Part shown: piece after piece, positions 1 through 8,906 of the stretch
Numbering within the stretch: the first letter of the stretch is position 1
How the letters are laid out: every line of letters begins with the position of its first letter
Assembly (NCBI GenBank): GCA_017547285.1
Contig: JAFYQB010000153.1
Span: 1 to 49,252, forward strand
DNA: 49,252 nucleotides
Reading direction: 5' to 3'
DNA from: Clostridia bacterium
GTDB lineage: Bacteria > Bacillota > Clostridia > Christensenellales > Aristaeellaceae
Program-made: the position numbers and the translations under genes
The notes under the pieces: generated by a model
Told to the model about the DNA's origin: nothing
Seen by the model: the letters and a program-made list of their open reading frames with translations, nothing else
Database searches by the model: none

Positions 1-20
1 ATGTGCGTCAGCTTCGGAAG

Positions 21-138
21 CCTTGCGCAGCAAGGCTTTCCTTACACCGTTTGCCGCCCGGCGAGCCGTCAGGCGAGTAGGCAAACGGTGCATTCTTCGG
101 CGGAAAAGATCGCGTCAGCGAGCTTTTTCGACGGCCTG
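21..138 (+). repeat. Left copy of window-flanking dispersed repeat (inverted relative to right copy)
   Basis: Positions 21-113 are the exact reverse complement of 49160-49252 (93 of 93 bases). A looser match with a small indel continues to about 138 / 49134. The element is built from hairpins: 21-35 (arms ccttgc/gcaagg), a large one with 11-base arms caccgtttgcc (45-55) and ggcaaacggtg (80-90), and a third around cttcggcg near 95. It lies just beyond the 3' end of the GH95 gene, in the same orientation relative to that gene as the right copy has to the esterase gene. I see no protein in it. It is probably a REP-like or non-autonomous intergenic element. Confidence 0.85.
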
Positions 139-160
139 AGGCGAACGTGTCGTTCGCCTC
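138..160 (+). terminator. Hairpin between repeat and GH95 gene end, terminator-like
   Basis: A 9-bp perfect stem (gaggcgaac / gttcgcctc, 5-nt loop) is followed on the plus strand by a T-rich tract ttccttttaa. Read on the minus strand, it lies 7 bp after the GH95 stop but has no T run behind it. It would therefore stop plus-strand readthrough from the left better than it would end the GH95 transcript. Confidence 0.45.
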
Positions 161-166
161 TTCCTT

Positions 167-2428
167 TTAATATTCTTGCCACTCCACGCTTTCGCCGTTC
201 CATGCAATATCCACATGCGTGCCGCGCCTTGTGCGCAGACCGCGCACGCTGCCGGTTTTCCATGCTTTGGGCAGGGCGGGCAGGATCAGCAGATCGCCTT
301 TTTCGTTCATTTGCAACAGCATTTCTGCAATGCCGGCGCATGCTCCGAAGTTGCCGTCGATCTGGAACGGTGGATGCGCGTCCAAAAGGTTCAGGTAGGT
401 GCCGCCGTTTGTCCAGCCGCGCTTGCCTTCGGGTTTCTGGGGATTGCGGCCTTCCACGCTGCGCAGCTGGTTGTCCAGCAGGTGCAGCGCGTGGTCGCCG
501 TCGCGCAGGCGAGCCCACTGGTTGATGCGCCAGCCCATGGCCCAGCCGGTGCTCTCGTCGCCGCGGCGTTCCAGAGTCTTTTGACAGGCGCTGGCCAGCT
601 CGGGCTGATCATCCACGGTGATGCTGCGGCCGGGATGCAGCCCGTACAGGTGGGAAATGTGACGGTGATGGATATCCATCTCCTCGTATTCTTCCTCCCA
701 TTCCAGCAGCGTGCCGATAGCGCTGATACCGGGCCCGCCCAGCTTGTCAAACGCCTGTTGGACAGCTTCCACGAAGCTGTCTTTTTGATTGAGGATGCTG
801 GCGGCTTTCAGTACGATGTCAAACAGATCCTCCACGATGGCCTGCGTCATGGTGGCTTCGCGGCAGACGGCCATCTGGCTGCCGTTGAGGATGTAGCCGT
901 TTTCGGGCGAGGTAGCGGCGGGAATGATCAGACGGCCTTTTTCGTCCTCCGCCAGCTGAGACAGGCAGAACACGGCAGCTTCGCGGATGAGCGGGAATCC
1001 CTCTTTGCGCAGCCAGTCTTCATCCCGGGTGTATTCGTACTGCTCCCACAGGTGACGGCACAGCCAGGCCGCGCTCATCTGCCAGCAGGCAAAGCCTGCC
1101 GTACCGCGCCGGTGCGCGCCCACGGGGGTGCTCATGCGCCACAGATCCACGTTGTGATGCGCCGTAAAACCCGGCGCGTGGTAATAGACCTGCGCGGTTC
1201 TTTTGCCGCTTTCGGCAAGCTCGGCAATCAGGCGGCGCAGCGGTTCGGTACATTCCGGCAGATCCACCATCAGCGTAGGCCAGTAGTTCATTTCCGTGTT
1301 GATGTTCACGGTATAGTTGCTGTTCCACGGCGGGATCAGATGCTCATTCCAGATGCCCTGCAGGTTCATGGCCTCTGTGCCGGGACGGGAGGCAGCGATG
1401 GTCAGATAGCGCCCAAACTGGAAGTAGAGCGCGTACAGATCTGGATCTGCAAGGCCGTTTTCGTGATTATAGAGGCGTTCATCGGTGGGCAGGAGGGCTT
1501 CCTCGCCGCCGCCCAGGCGGAAATCCACACGGTCATACAGCGCGGCATGGTCGGCGATGTGACGGGATTTGAGAATGTCATAGTCTTGACAGGCAGCCTG
1601 TGACAGTTCATCGCGGCAGCGCTGGGTGTATTCGCGTCCTTCCAGAACGGGATGCCTGTTCCAGCCGTTGAAGCTGGTGCGGGCGTTGAACAGGATGGTC
1701 GCACTTTGCGCATTCTCCACGATCAGCTCGGCTGTTTCAGCGCGGAGTCTGCCATCCGTTTGCACCTGGGCCTCGGCATGGAACGCCATGCCTTTTTCTG
1801 CATCTGTCTGGCCATAGGTCAGCAGCTCAGCATCATGGCTTCGCCCGAATTCCCACTTCAGAGTGGGCGCGTTGCCGTGGAAAAATACGGCGTTGTCTGC
1901 GGTTTCGTGCTGTACGATGATTTGCGAGGCCATCTTCAGCCGGAAGGAGAACGGCTTGTCCGCCGTCAGCCGAAGAACCATGACCTGATCAGGATGGCTG
2001 ACAAAAGCTTCGCGCAGATAGCGCGTGCCCTCACACACATACTGCGTGGTGTGAACGCCGGTGGACAGATCCAGCTCGCGGCGGTACTCCTGTACGTTTT
2101 CGCCGTGCTGCATGCTCAGAAGCAGATCGCCCAGGGGCAGATAGGCCTGCGACCACAGGCCGGTAAAGCGGTCTTCCAGCACGTGCTGGGCGGCAAGCAG
2201 ATCGCCGTTCATGGCCAGCCTGCGGGCTTCCTGCATGGCGTCGTAGGCGTCCGGCTGATTGCAGAAGGTGGGGTAGCCGGTCCAGAGGGTGTCCTCGTTC
2301 AGGGCAATGCGTTCTTCGCAGATGCCGCCAAATACCATTGCGCCCAGACGGCCGTTGCCCAGCGGCAGCGATTCGTTCCAGCTGCGTGCGGGTTCGCGGT
2401 ACCACAGGGTATTGCGTCCGTTGTTCAT
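167..2428 (-). CDS. Glycoside hydrolase family 95 protein (alpha-L-fucosidase type)
   Basis: A 753-aa inverting exo-glycosidase, expected to remove terminal alpha-1,2-linked L-fucose (some family members act on alpha-L-galactose). The N-terminal beta domain begins [20 protein letters not shown], a GH95 hallmark. The (alpha/alpha)6 barrel carries NINTEMNYW (375-383), whose Asn pair activates water. ATSPENGY (about 506-513) supplies the general-acid Glu509, and IDGNFG lies near the C-terminus. No signal peptide is visible, so it should act in the cytoplasm on imported oligosaccharides. The start at 2428 has AAGGAGA just upstream; a longer frame to 2491 would run into the upstream gene. It lies 11 bp after the GH2 gene, so the two should be co-transcribed. 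Length is normal for the family. Confidence 0.9.
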   Translation of the reverse strand: MNNGRNTLWYREPARSWNESLPLGNGRLGAMVFGGICEERIALNEDTLWTGYPTFCNQPDAYDAMQEARRLAMNGDLLAAQHVLEDRFTGLWSQAYLPLGDLLLSMQHGENVQEYRRELDLSTGVHTTQYVCEGTRYLREAFVSHPDQVMVLRLTADKPFSFRLKMASQIIVQHETADNAVFFHGNAPTLKWEFGRSHDAELLTYGQTDAEKGMAFHAEAQVQTDGRLRAETAELIVENAQSATILFNARTSFNGWNRHPVLEGREYTQRCRDELSQAACQDYDILKSRHIADHAALYDRVDFRLGGGEEALLPTDERLYNHENGLADPDLYALYFQFGRYLTIAASRPGTEAMNLQGIWNEHLIPPWNSNYTVNINTEMNYWPTLMVDLPECTEPLRRLIAELAESGKRTAQVYYHAPGFTAHHNVDLWRMSTPVGAHRRGTAGFACWQMSAAWLCRHLWEQYEYTRDEDWLRKEGFPLIREAAVFCLSQLAEDEKGRLIIPAATSPENGYILNGSQMAVCREATMTQAIVEDLFDIVLKAASILNQKDSFVEAVQQAFDKLGGPGISAIGTLLEWEEEYEEMDIHHRHISHLYGLHPGRSITVDDQPELASACQKTLERRGDESTGWAMGWRINQWARLRDGDHALHLLDNQLRSVEGRNPQKPEGKRGWTNGGTYLNLLDAHPPFQIDGNFGACAGIAEMLLQMNEKGDLLILPALPKAWKTGSVRGLRTRRGTHVDIAWNGESVEWQEY

Positions 2429-2439
2429 GGCTGTCTCCT

Positions 2440-4566
2440 TTATACGTTCAGCTGGCGGGAAACGCGGCGTTCCGTGCGGCTGCGGTAGCACAGGCGGTAT
2501 TGGCTGGTTTGTTCCCCGGCAGAAAGGATGAGGGTCATATCGGTTGCGTCAGCATCCGGCAGCACAAAATTCACGCTGGGGCCGATCTTGTTGGCAGCGG
2601 TCAGGCCGCTGTTCCAGGTGAACAGGGGATGGGTTTCATCCCCCAGCCGAAGGGATACGTCCACGCTGGTCTCAGTCTGCTGATGGGTATCGTTCAGCAG
2701 CCAGATCTGCGCGGTAAAGGTTTCTCCGGCCTTCCAGTCAAACTTGGGGATGCGCGCGCTGGCCATAACCGGACGCAGAGCCGTTTTGACTGCTTCATAG
2801 GCGGGCTTGGGCTGAACGGGATAGGTGATCAGACTGTTGCCTGCGGCGGTGATCCACGGCTCGCAGTAGCACCAGTTGATGGCCATGGAGCAGTACGGCG
2901 CCTGACGGCGGGCTTCTTCAAAAATCGCTTTGTAGCCTTCGCACTGCAGCCAGCGGGCATGGTCGATCATCTTTTCCAGACTGTCCAGCGGCTCCTGCGC
3001 GTAACGTTCCAATACATCGCGGCAAAGCCAGCGTTCATCGCCCCAGGCTTCAAAGGCGTGATGCAGCTTCCAGCTGCCTTTGTTTTCAATGGGGAAGAGC
3101 TCCTCTTCCGGAATGATCTTTTTCAGATTTTCCAGATCGGTGATGCCGGGTACGCCGAATTCGGTATAAGCGGTATTGCTGGCATTCTGGAAAAGCGTGA
3201 ACACGTCGCACTTCGCATCCGGGTCATAGAAGGTATAGCCGCCGTGCGCCATGCCGAAGATGGGGGAGGTCATCAGATAGGCGTTTTTGGGATCCAGCTC
3301 ATAGCACAGTTTGTTGAGCAGACGCAGCGGCAGGGACTGATCCGTCATGAGCGACCAGTTGTTGAACAGCTCGTTGCCGCCGCAGTACATGACCACCGCC
3401 GGGTGGGTGCGCAGTGACTTGATGATGGCGCTGCCCTCCTGCTCCAGAATCTGCAAATAATGCGGATCGTCCGGGTAGCAGTTGCAGGCCAGCGGGAATT
3501 CCACCCACACCATGATGCCCAGTTTGTCGCACAGGTCATAGAAATCCTGCTTGCTGATGCCGGAGCCGCCCCAGCAGCGGAAAATATTCATGTTGGCGTC
3601 GTGGGCCAGCTGAATGAGGGTTTCATAACGCGCCTCATCGATATGGCCGTTGAATACATCGGGGTTCACCCAGTTGCTGCCCTTGGCAAATACCTGCCGT
3701 CCGTTCAGTTCCAGCTGGATGGGCGCAACGCTGCGGCCCTTGGGGAAGCCGTAGGGTTCGCCCCATGCGCCATCGCTCATGATGAGCCTTGCGCGCCGCA
3801 GGCCGATGTGCCCGCTGACTTCGTGATGAGCCGTGCATGCGGTATAGGTATACAGCGCGGCTTCGCCCTGACCGTTGCACCACCACAGACGGGGATTTTC
3901 GATGGTAAAGGCATCACCCTTGCCGATTTCATTTCCATCGGGATCATACAGGGTGATTTCGACAGGCGCGGCGCAGTCGGTTTCAAAGCGAATCTCAGCC
4001 CGGGTGAAATCGTCATTCAGCGTGTAGAACGCTTCGCAGCGGCGTATGTAATCGGCATGGCGCGTTTCGACGTAAACATCCTGCCAGATGCCGCTGACCA
4101 GCAGGCGCGGATGCCAGTCCCAGCCGTAGCACACGGGCGGCTTGACGCTGTCCTGCGCCTGAGCGCGATCCGCAAACTCTGTTCTTTCACTCTTGGGGTG
4201 AGGGTGGATACGAACGGTCAGCTCGTTTTCACCATTCGCCAGCGGTATCTCCACGCGGGTGAACATGCCCTCATGGCTGACCTTTGGAAAGCCGTTTATC
4301 AGAATATCAAAACGGTAATCAATGCCTTCTGCCACAAATACGGCGGTTTCTCCTTCTTTGCATTCGTATTGCAGCGTGGTTTGGTATTCCCATGTGTAAT
4401 CCTCGGTTTCAAGAAAGAGGTTCGCGTTTTCGCCGTAGTTGATATCGCCCCAGCCCATCATCCGGCCGTAATCGTACTGCACGTTGCCGGGCACGCGGGC
4501 AGCAAACCACTCGGAAGGGCCGTCCGGACGGATGGCCCGTGCCTGCCAGTTCTGCGGATATTTCAT
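2440..4566 (-). CDS. Glycoside hydrolase family 2 protein (beta-mannosidase-like)
   Basis: A 708-aa retaining glycosidase. An N-terminal jelly-roll sugar-binding domain (about 1-170) is followed by an immunoglobulin-like domain and a TIM barrel that starts around [13 protein letters not shown] (291-303). MYCGGNE (393-399) gives acid/base Glu399, and TAYTEFG (465-471) gives the likely nucleophile Glu469. FRCWGGSGI (329-337) is typical of the beta-mannosidase / exo-glucosaminidase branch of GH2 rather than LacZ. There is no signal peptide. The chosen start follows AAAAAGGAG, and the longer frame has no RBS. It is the first gene of the GH2-GH95 unit and diverges from the beta-lactamase-fold gene. 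It is somewhat short for a full beta-mannosidase (often above 800 aa), so substrate is uncertain. Confidence 0.85.
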   Translation of the reverse strand: MKYPQNWQARAIRPDGPSEWFAARVPGNVQYDYGRMMGWGDINYGENANLFLETEDYTWEYQTTLQYECKEGETAVFVAEGIDYRFDILINGFPKVSHEGMFTRVEIPLANGENELTVRIHPHPKSERTEFADRAQAQDSVKPPVCYGWDWHPRLLVSGIWQDVYVETRHADYIRRCEAFYTLNDDFTRAEIRFETDCAAPVEITLYDPDGNEIGKGDAFTIENPRLWWCNGQGEAALYTYTACTAHHEVSGHIGLRRARLIMSDGAWGEPYGFPKGRSVAPIQLELNGRQVFAKGSNWVNPDVFNGHIDEARYETLIQLAHDANMNIFRCWGGSGISKQDFYDLCDKLGIMVWVEFPLACNCYPDDPHYLQILEQEGSAIIKSLRTHPAVVMYCGGNELFNNWSLMTDQSLPLRLLNKLCYELDPKNAYLMTSPIFGMAHGGYTFYDPDAKCDVFTLFQNASNTAYTEFGVPGITDLENLKKIIPEEELFPIENKGSWKLHHAFEAWGDERWLCRDVLERYAQEPLDSLEKMIDHARWLQCEGYKAIFEEARRQAPYCSMAINWCYCEPWITAAGNSLITYPVQPKPAYEAVKTALRPVMASARIPKFDWKAGETFTAQIWLLNDTHQQTETSVDVSLRLGDETHPLFTWNSGLTAANKIGPSVNFVLPDADATDMTLILSAGEQTSQYRLCYRSRTERRVSRQLNV

Positions 4567-4659
4567 ATGGATATACTCCTTTTTACGGAAGATGTTTTTT
4601 GAACGAGTTGTATAGTGACAGTGTACCAATTTCGCCGCAAAAGCGCAAGACAAATCTGA

Positions 4660-4688
4660 TTGCAGACATTCCGAGGTTGTGTTACAAT
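4660..4688 (+). promoter_or_regulatory. Sigma-A-type promoter for the beta-lactamase-fold/GH51/GH27 unit
   Basis: TTGCAG (4660-4665), a 17-bp spacer and TACAAT (4683-4688) lie 30 bp before the ATG at 4719. The divergent GH2 gene must use a promoter in the same 152-bp gap. A TATACA is visible there on the minus strand, but I could not pair it with a good -35. Confidence 0.7.
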
Positions 4689-4718
4689 GACGTCAAATGA
4701 ATCAAAGGCGGGATCAAA

Positions 4719-5813
4719 ATGAAAGCTTTTGAATGTGTCAAAAAAGAATTGGATCTGCTGACGGAACAGGGAATGCCCATGTGCGGCATCACCGTGCGAA
4801 AGAACCATGAAAAGCTGTTTGAATACGGCGTGAATATTGCAAGCGATCAGCGGCTGTTTCTCTACAGTTGTTCCAAGCCCATCACCATTGCGGGCATAAT
4901 GCGGCTGTGGGAACGCGGCCTGATTGGACTGGATGATCCGGTGGAAAAATACCTGCCTGCCTATGCGGACGCCTTTGTGATGAAGGATGGCGTAAAGGCA
5001 AAACCGGATACGGTGATGACCATCCGCCATCTGATGACCATGACGGCAGGGCTCAATTACGATCTGAATACCGAACCCATTCGCCGCACCATCGCTGAAG
5101 GAAAAACGGATACGCTTTCCATCGTGAATGCTTTTGCGCAGTCTCCGCTGGATTTTTCGCCGGGCTGGCGGTACCAGTACTGCCTTGCGCACGATGTGCT
5201 GGCGGCCGTTGCCGAAGTGATCACCGGCAAGCCTTTCCGCGAGTACATGCACGAGGAGGTTTTTGCTCCGCTGGGAATGAACCGCACCAGTTACCGCTGG
5301 CAGGAGGATGAGATCACCCCGCAGTACTGGTACCAGGAAGAAACACGCGCGTATCTGCCCCAGGCCAAAACCTGCGTGTACCGTCTGGCCGATGATTATG
5401 ACAGCGGCGGGGCAGGCGTGGTAAGTACGCAGGAGGATCTTTCCCTGTTTGTGGACGCAATGGCCTGCGGCGGACAAACCGCTGACGGTTATCAGCTGCT
5501 CAAACCCGAAACCATTGACCTGATCCGTACGGAACAGCTGTCCCGCGTGGCGAAAAAAACGGCTTTTGAATGCCAGGCCGGTCCGGATTACGGCTATGGC
5601 CTTGGCGTGCGCACCCGCGTGCGGATGGATACCGGCGCAAATTCCGGCTTGGGCGAGTTCGGCTGGGACGGCGCGGCCGGAAGCTATGAACTGTCCGATC
5701 CCGAAAACGGCGTGTCGATTGCGTTTGTTACCCATGTGCGCAACTGGTTCCCCATCCGGCAGTATTTCCATATGCCAATTCGCAACAGCGTGTACGAAGC
5801 ACTGAAAGCATAA
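4719..5813 (+). CDS. Beta-lactamase-fold serine hydrolase (class C / esterase-type family)
   Basis: A 364-aa cytoplasmic protein of the beta-lactamase/transpeptidase-like (PF00144) family. SCSK (50-53) is the S-x-x-K nucleophile motif. FSPGWRYQY (146-154) places Tyr154 where the Y-x-N tyrosine sits, but the Asn is replaced (Tyr-Cys-Leu). GWDGAAG near the C-terminus takes the place of the K/H-T-G motif. The missing Asn and absence of a signal peptide argue against a true penicillin-degrading enzyme; an esterase or amidase is more likely. It is the first gene of a unit with two glycosidases: the next ATG follows by 12 bp, with the RBS overlapping its stop. A role in removing acyl groups from glycans is inference from this context. 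Confidence 0.8.
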   Translation: MKAFECVKKELDLLTEQGMPMCGITVRKNHEKLFEYGVNIASDQRLFLYSCSKPITIAGIMRLWERGLIGLDDPVEKYLPAYADAFVMKDGVKAKPDTVMTIRHLMTMTAGLNYDLNTEPIRRTIAEGKTDTLSIVNAFAQSPLDFSPGWRYQYCLAHDVLAAVAEVITGKPFREYMHEEVFAPLGMNRTSYRWQEDEITPQYWYQEETRAYLPQAKTCVYRLADDYDSGGAGVVSTQEDLSLFVDAMACGGQTADGYQLLKPETIDLIRTEQLSRVAKKTAFECQAGPDYGYGLGVRTRVRMDTGANSGLGEFGWDGAAGSYELSDPENGVSIAFVTHVRNWFPIRQYFHMPIRNSVYEALKA

Positions 5814-5825
5814 AGGAGGATCCGC

Positions 5826-7286
5826 ATGAACAAAATCACCCTGAACCCTGAACGCAGCAGGGGCGTTATCAACAAAAATATCTACGGTCACTTTTCCGAG
5901 CATCTGGGCCGCTGCATCTATCAGGGCCTGTTTGTGGGCAAGGACAGCCCCATTCCCAATGTAAACGGCATGCGCAAGGACGTGGTGGATGCGCTCAAAA
6001 AGATCGGCGTGCCGGTGCTTCGCTGGCCCGGCGGCTGCTTTGCCGATGAATACCACTGGGAGGATGGCATCGGCCCGCAGGAAGGCCGCAAGCGCATGGT
6101 CAATACCAACTGGGGCGGCGTGGTGGAGGATAACTCCTTCGGCACCCATGAATTTCTGGAACTGTGCGAGCAGATCGGCTGCGAGCCCTACATCAACGCA
6201 AACGTCGGTTCCGGCACCGTGCGCGAGATGGCCGAGTGGGTGGAATACCTGAACAGCGAGGGCGACTCCACCGTGGTGAAAAAGCGCTGGGCCAACGGCC
6301 GCAAGGAGCCCTGGGGCGTCAAGTACTGGGGTGTTGGCAACGAAAGCTGGGGCTGCGGCGGCAATATGCGTCCCGAATACTATGCCGATGAATTCCGCCG
6401 TTATCAGACCTACTGCCGCAACTACGGCAAGAACAAGCTCTACCGCATTGCCTGCGGCCCCACCGACCGCGATTACAACTGGATGGAAGTGCTGATGGAA
6501 CGCGCCGGCCGCTTTATGGACGCCATCACCCTGCACTACTACACCATCTGCGGCGACTGGACGGTCAAGGGCAGCGCGACCGAGTTTACCCTGCACGATT
6601 TCTACAAGACCCTTGTGCGCTCTCAGGATATGGATGAGTTTATCACCCGTCACAGCGCCATCATGGACAAGTATGATCCCGAAAAGCGCGTGGGCCTGAT
6701 CGTGGACGAATGGGGCGCATGGTACGATGTGGAACCCGGCACCAACCCCGGTTTCCTCTACCAGCAGAACACCATGCGCGATGCGCTGATCGCCGCCATC
6801 AACCTCAATATTTTCAACCGTCACTGCGACCGCGTGGTCATGGCCAACCTGGCCCAGACCGTCAACGTGCTGCAATCCGTGGTGCTCACCGAAGGCGACC
6901 AGATGGTGCTGACCCCCACCTACCACGTGTTTGATCTGTACAAGGCGCATCAGGATGCCAACGAGATCGACTGCTATGTGCAGACTGAAACCGTAGGCGA
7001 AGGCGAATGGCAGACCAGACAGATCACCGCTTCCGCCTCCGAAAAGGACGGCGTGATCACCGTGACCATGGCCAACCTTGCCGCCGACAAGCTCGCGGCC
7101 GTTACGCTGGAAGGTGTGAACGCTGCGTCTGTGACCGGCCGCATCCTCAAGGGCGAAATGCATCAGTACAACGATTTCGGCGATTCGCCGCTGGCTGTGG
7201 AAGCCTTTGACGGCTGCACGCTGAAGAATGGCAGCATTGTAATCGAACTGCCCGCCTGCTGCGTGGCTGAGATCACCATCAAGTAA
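5826..7286 (+). CDS. Alpha-L-arabinofuranosidase, GH51
   Basis: A 486-aa retaining enzyme releasing terminal alpha-L-arabinofuranose from arabinan, arabinoxylan or arabino-oligosaccharides in the cytoplasm. [14 protein letters not shown] (21-34) and [19 protein letters not shown] (66-84) are GH51 signatures. [12 protein letters not shown] (168-179) holds acid/base Glu173, and [11 protein letters not shown] (291-301) holds nucleophile Glu295, close to the positions in characterised bacterial GH51 enzymes. The C-terminal beta-sandwich ends at about 486, a normal length. AAGGAGGA overlaps the upstream stop codon, and the alpha-galactosidase follows after 11 bp, so all three are one operon. Confidence 0.95.
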   Translation: MNKITLNPERSRGVINKNIYGHFSEHLGRCIYQGLFVGKDSPIPNVNGMRKDVVDALKKIGVPVLRWPGGCFADEYHWEDGIGPQEGRKRMVNTNWGGVVEDNSFGTHEFLELCEQIGCEPYINANVGSGTVREMAEWVEYLNSEGDSTVVKKRWANGRKEPWGVKYWGVGNESWGCGGNMRPEYYADEFRRYQTYCRNYGKNKLYRIACGPTDRDYNWMEVLMERAGRFMDAITLHYYTICGDWTVKGSATEFTLHDFYKTLVRSQDMDEFITRHSAIMDKYDPEKRVGLIVDEWGAWYDVEPGTNPGFLYQQNTMRDALIAAINLNIFNRHCDRVVMANLAQTVNVLQSVVLTEGDQMVLTPTYHVFDLYKAHQDANEIDCYVQTETVGEGEWQTRQITASASEKDGVITVTMANLAADKLAAVTLEGVNAASVTGRILKGEMHQYNDFGDSPLAVEAFDGCTLKNGSIVIELPACCVAEITIK

Positions 7287-7297
7287 GGAGAAACCAT

Positions 7298-8545
7298 ATG
7301 CTCGCGAAATACCCCCCGATGGGATGGAACAGCTGGGACTGTTATGGAGCGGCTGTTACTGAAAGGGAAGTCCGTCAGAATGCCGATTACATGGCGCAAT
7401 ATCTGAAACCCTATGGCTGGGAATATGTGGTGGTGGATATCCAGTGGTACCAGCCCACGGCCATCAACCATGACTATGAAGCCTTTTCCCAGCTGGTCAT
7501 GGATGAATACGGCCGCCTGCTGCCCGCAGAAAACCGTTTTCCCAGCGCGGCAAACGGCGCAGGCTTCAAGCCGCTGGCCGATTACGTGCACAGCCTTGGA
7601 CTCAAATTCGGTATTCATATCATGCGCGGTCTGCCCCGCATGGCGGCGCACAGGCATCTGCCCATCAAAGGCAGTGCGTACGGCTGCCACCAGGCGGCCG
7701 ATCCCAACAGCATTTGCGCCTGGAATCCGGATATGTACGGCCTCCGGTGCGAGCGTGAAGCCGCCAGGGATTACTACAACAGTATTTTTGCCCTGTATGC
7801 GGAGTGGGGCGTGGATTTTGTCAAGTGCGATGACATCGCCCGCGAATACCCGCATTGCCGGCGGGAAATCGAACTGATCAGCGAAGCCAGCCGTTCCTGC
7901 GGACGCGATATCGTGCTTTCGCTCTCTCCCGGTCCTGCTCCGTTGGAACAGGCTGAGCACCTGAAGAAATATGCCGGCATGTGGCGCATCACCGATGATT
8001 TCTGGGATGACTGGCGGCTGCTCAAAGGCATGTTTGAGCGAGCGGAGAAATGGTGCATTCACGCCGCTCCCGGTCACTGGCCGGATGCGGATATGCTGCC
8101 TGTGGGCGCACTGCGCCAGTGCAGCGATCCTGATGACTGGACGCGCTTTACGCAAGCCGAGCAGCGCACCATGATGACGCTCTGGGGTATGATGCGCTCG
8201 CCGCTCATGATTGGTGCGGAAATGACCAAAAACGATGCGTTTACGCTGGAACTGCTCACCAACGCAGATGTGCTGAACATCGGCAGGGAAAGCTTCTGCG
8301 GCCATCCGCTGACCACAACGGAAGAGGAAAGCATCTGGGTGGCGCCACGCCAGGATGGAAACGGCCTGTATGCAGCGCTGTTCAACCTGAGCGATGCGGA
8401 AAAAACCGTCACCCTGCCTGCAGAATGGCTGAATCAAACCTATACGTCTGCAACGGAACTGTGGACGAAGCAGCCTGCGGACGCAGCCAATGGCCTGAAG
8501 GTAAAGCTCGCGCCGCATGATGCGGCAGTGTACCTGCTCCGATGA
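7298..8545 (+). CDS. Alpha-galactosidase-like glycoside hydrolase, GH27
   Basis: A 415-aa TIM-barrel enzyme of clan GH-D. PPMGWNSWDCYG (6-17) and YVVVDIQWYQP (43-53) are the N-terminal family signatures. FVKCDD (174-179) matches the K-x-D motif and gives nucleophile Asp178. MWRITDDFWDDW (228-239) holds the acid/base Asp (233 or 234). A small beta domain closes the protein. No signal peptide. Hydrolysis of alpha-1,6-galactosyl side chains (galactomannan, raffinose family) is the likely role; other alpha-linked substrates, including arabinopyranosides, are known in GH27. It sits between GH51 and a small Cys-rich gene whose ATG overlaps its stop (ATGA). Confidence 0.87.
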   Translation: MLAKYPPMGWNSWDCYGAAVTEREVRQNADYMAQYLKPYGWEYVVVDIQWYQPTAINHDYEAFSQLVMDEYGRLLPAENRFPSAANGAGFKPLADYVHSLGLKFGIHIMRGLPRMAAHRHLPIKGSAYGCHQAADPNSICAWNPDMYGLRCEREAARDYYNSIFALYAEWGVDFVKCDDIAREYPHCRREIELISEASRSCGRDIVLSLSPGPAPLEQAEHLKKYAGMWRITDDFWDDWRLLKGMFERAEKWCIHAAPGHWPDADMLPVGALRQCSDPDDWTRFTQAEQRTMMTLWGMMRSPLMIGAEMTKNDAFTLELLTNADVLNIGRESFCGHPLTTTEEESIWVAPRQDGNGLYAALFNLSDAEKTVTLPAEWLNQTYTSATELWTKQPADAANGLKVKLAPHDAAVYLLR

Positions 8546-8805
8546 TGGAGAAGAAGCCCTTTTGCCGTCGCTGCCTGCTGGAAGACATGCCGGACGAGGC
8601 TGCGCTGGCTCAAAGCATCCGCGAACTGATCGACCTGCTGCCGGAGGAAAAGCGCGCTCCGGCAGATATGACGGCGCAAAGACTGGCACAATGCCGCGCG
8701 TGCGACCGTCTGCAAAACGGCATGTGCATGCTGTGCGGCTGTTATGTGGAACTGCGGGCAGCCAAGCGGATGATGAAGTGCCCGGATCTGCCGGGAAAAT
8801 GGTAA
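8542..8805 (+). CDS. Small Cys-rich protein, DUF6171-like
   Basis: An 87-aa protein with eight cysteines: a CxxC near the N-terminus (C8, C11) and a C-terminal cluster C51, C54, C62, C65, C67, C80. The pattern suggests bound zinc, or less likely an Fe-S cluster. I recognise it as resembling the DUF6171 family of small clostridial proteins; that name is from memory. Function is unknown. Its ATG overlaps the TGA of the alpha-galactosidase (ATGA), so it is translationally coupled. A terminator follows within 15 bp, so it ends the operon. Confidence 0.75.
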   Translation: MMEKKPFCRRCLLEDMPDEAALAQSIRELIDLLPEEKRAPADMTAQRLAQCRACDRLQNGMCMLCGCYVELRAAKRMMKCPDLPGKW

Positions 8806-8817
8806 ATAAAGAAAAGC

Positions 8818-8848
8818 AAACAGAGATACGCTTTCTGCGTCTCTGTTT
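8818..8848 (+). terminator. Rho-independent-like terminator after the GH51/GH27 operon
   Basis: Stem arms aaacagaga (8818-8826) and tctctgttt (8840-8848), with an inner cgc/gcg pairing. The T-rich tail is short. The last three bases of the right arm also form the start of the -35 element of the next gene. Confidence 0.6.
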
Positions 8849-8874
8849 ACTTTCCGTTGGTGCGCTGGTATAAT
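8846..8874 (+). promoter_or_regulatory. Promoter of the MATE transporter gene
   Basis: TTTACT (8846-8851), a 17-bp spacer and a perfect TATAAT (8869-8874). The transcript would start near 8881. This rules out the in-frame ATG at 8877 as a useful start and supports the ATG at 8907. Confidence 0.75.
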
Positions 8875-8906
8875 ACATGCGATTGATACGAAAGGGGCTT
8901 TCTTCC

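Noticed and set aside
1..525. Frames over the left window end (1-525 plus, 69-518 minus)
   Set aside because: Overlap the repeat and run antisense to or out of frame with the GH95 C-terminus.
4719..5813. Beta-lactam resistance gene
   Set aside because: No signal peptide, no Y-x-N asparagine, and it lies in a glycosidase operon.
4563..7163. 866-aa minus-strand frame antisense to GH51 and the beta-lactamase-fold gene
   Set aside because: A shadow frame caused by GC-rich codons; no RBS or recognisable domain, and opposite to genes with complete catalytic motifs. The same holds for long antisense frames at 12523-15732, 22841-25003, 25734-28430, 28889-31588 and 45437-47020.
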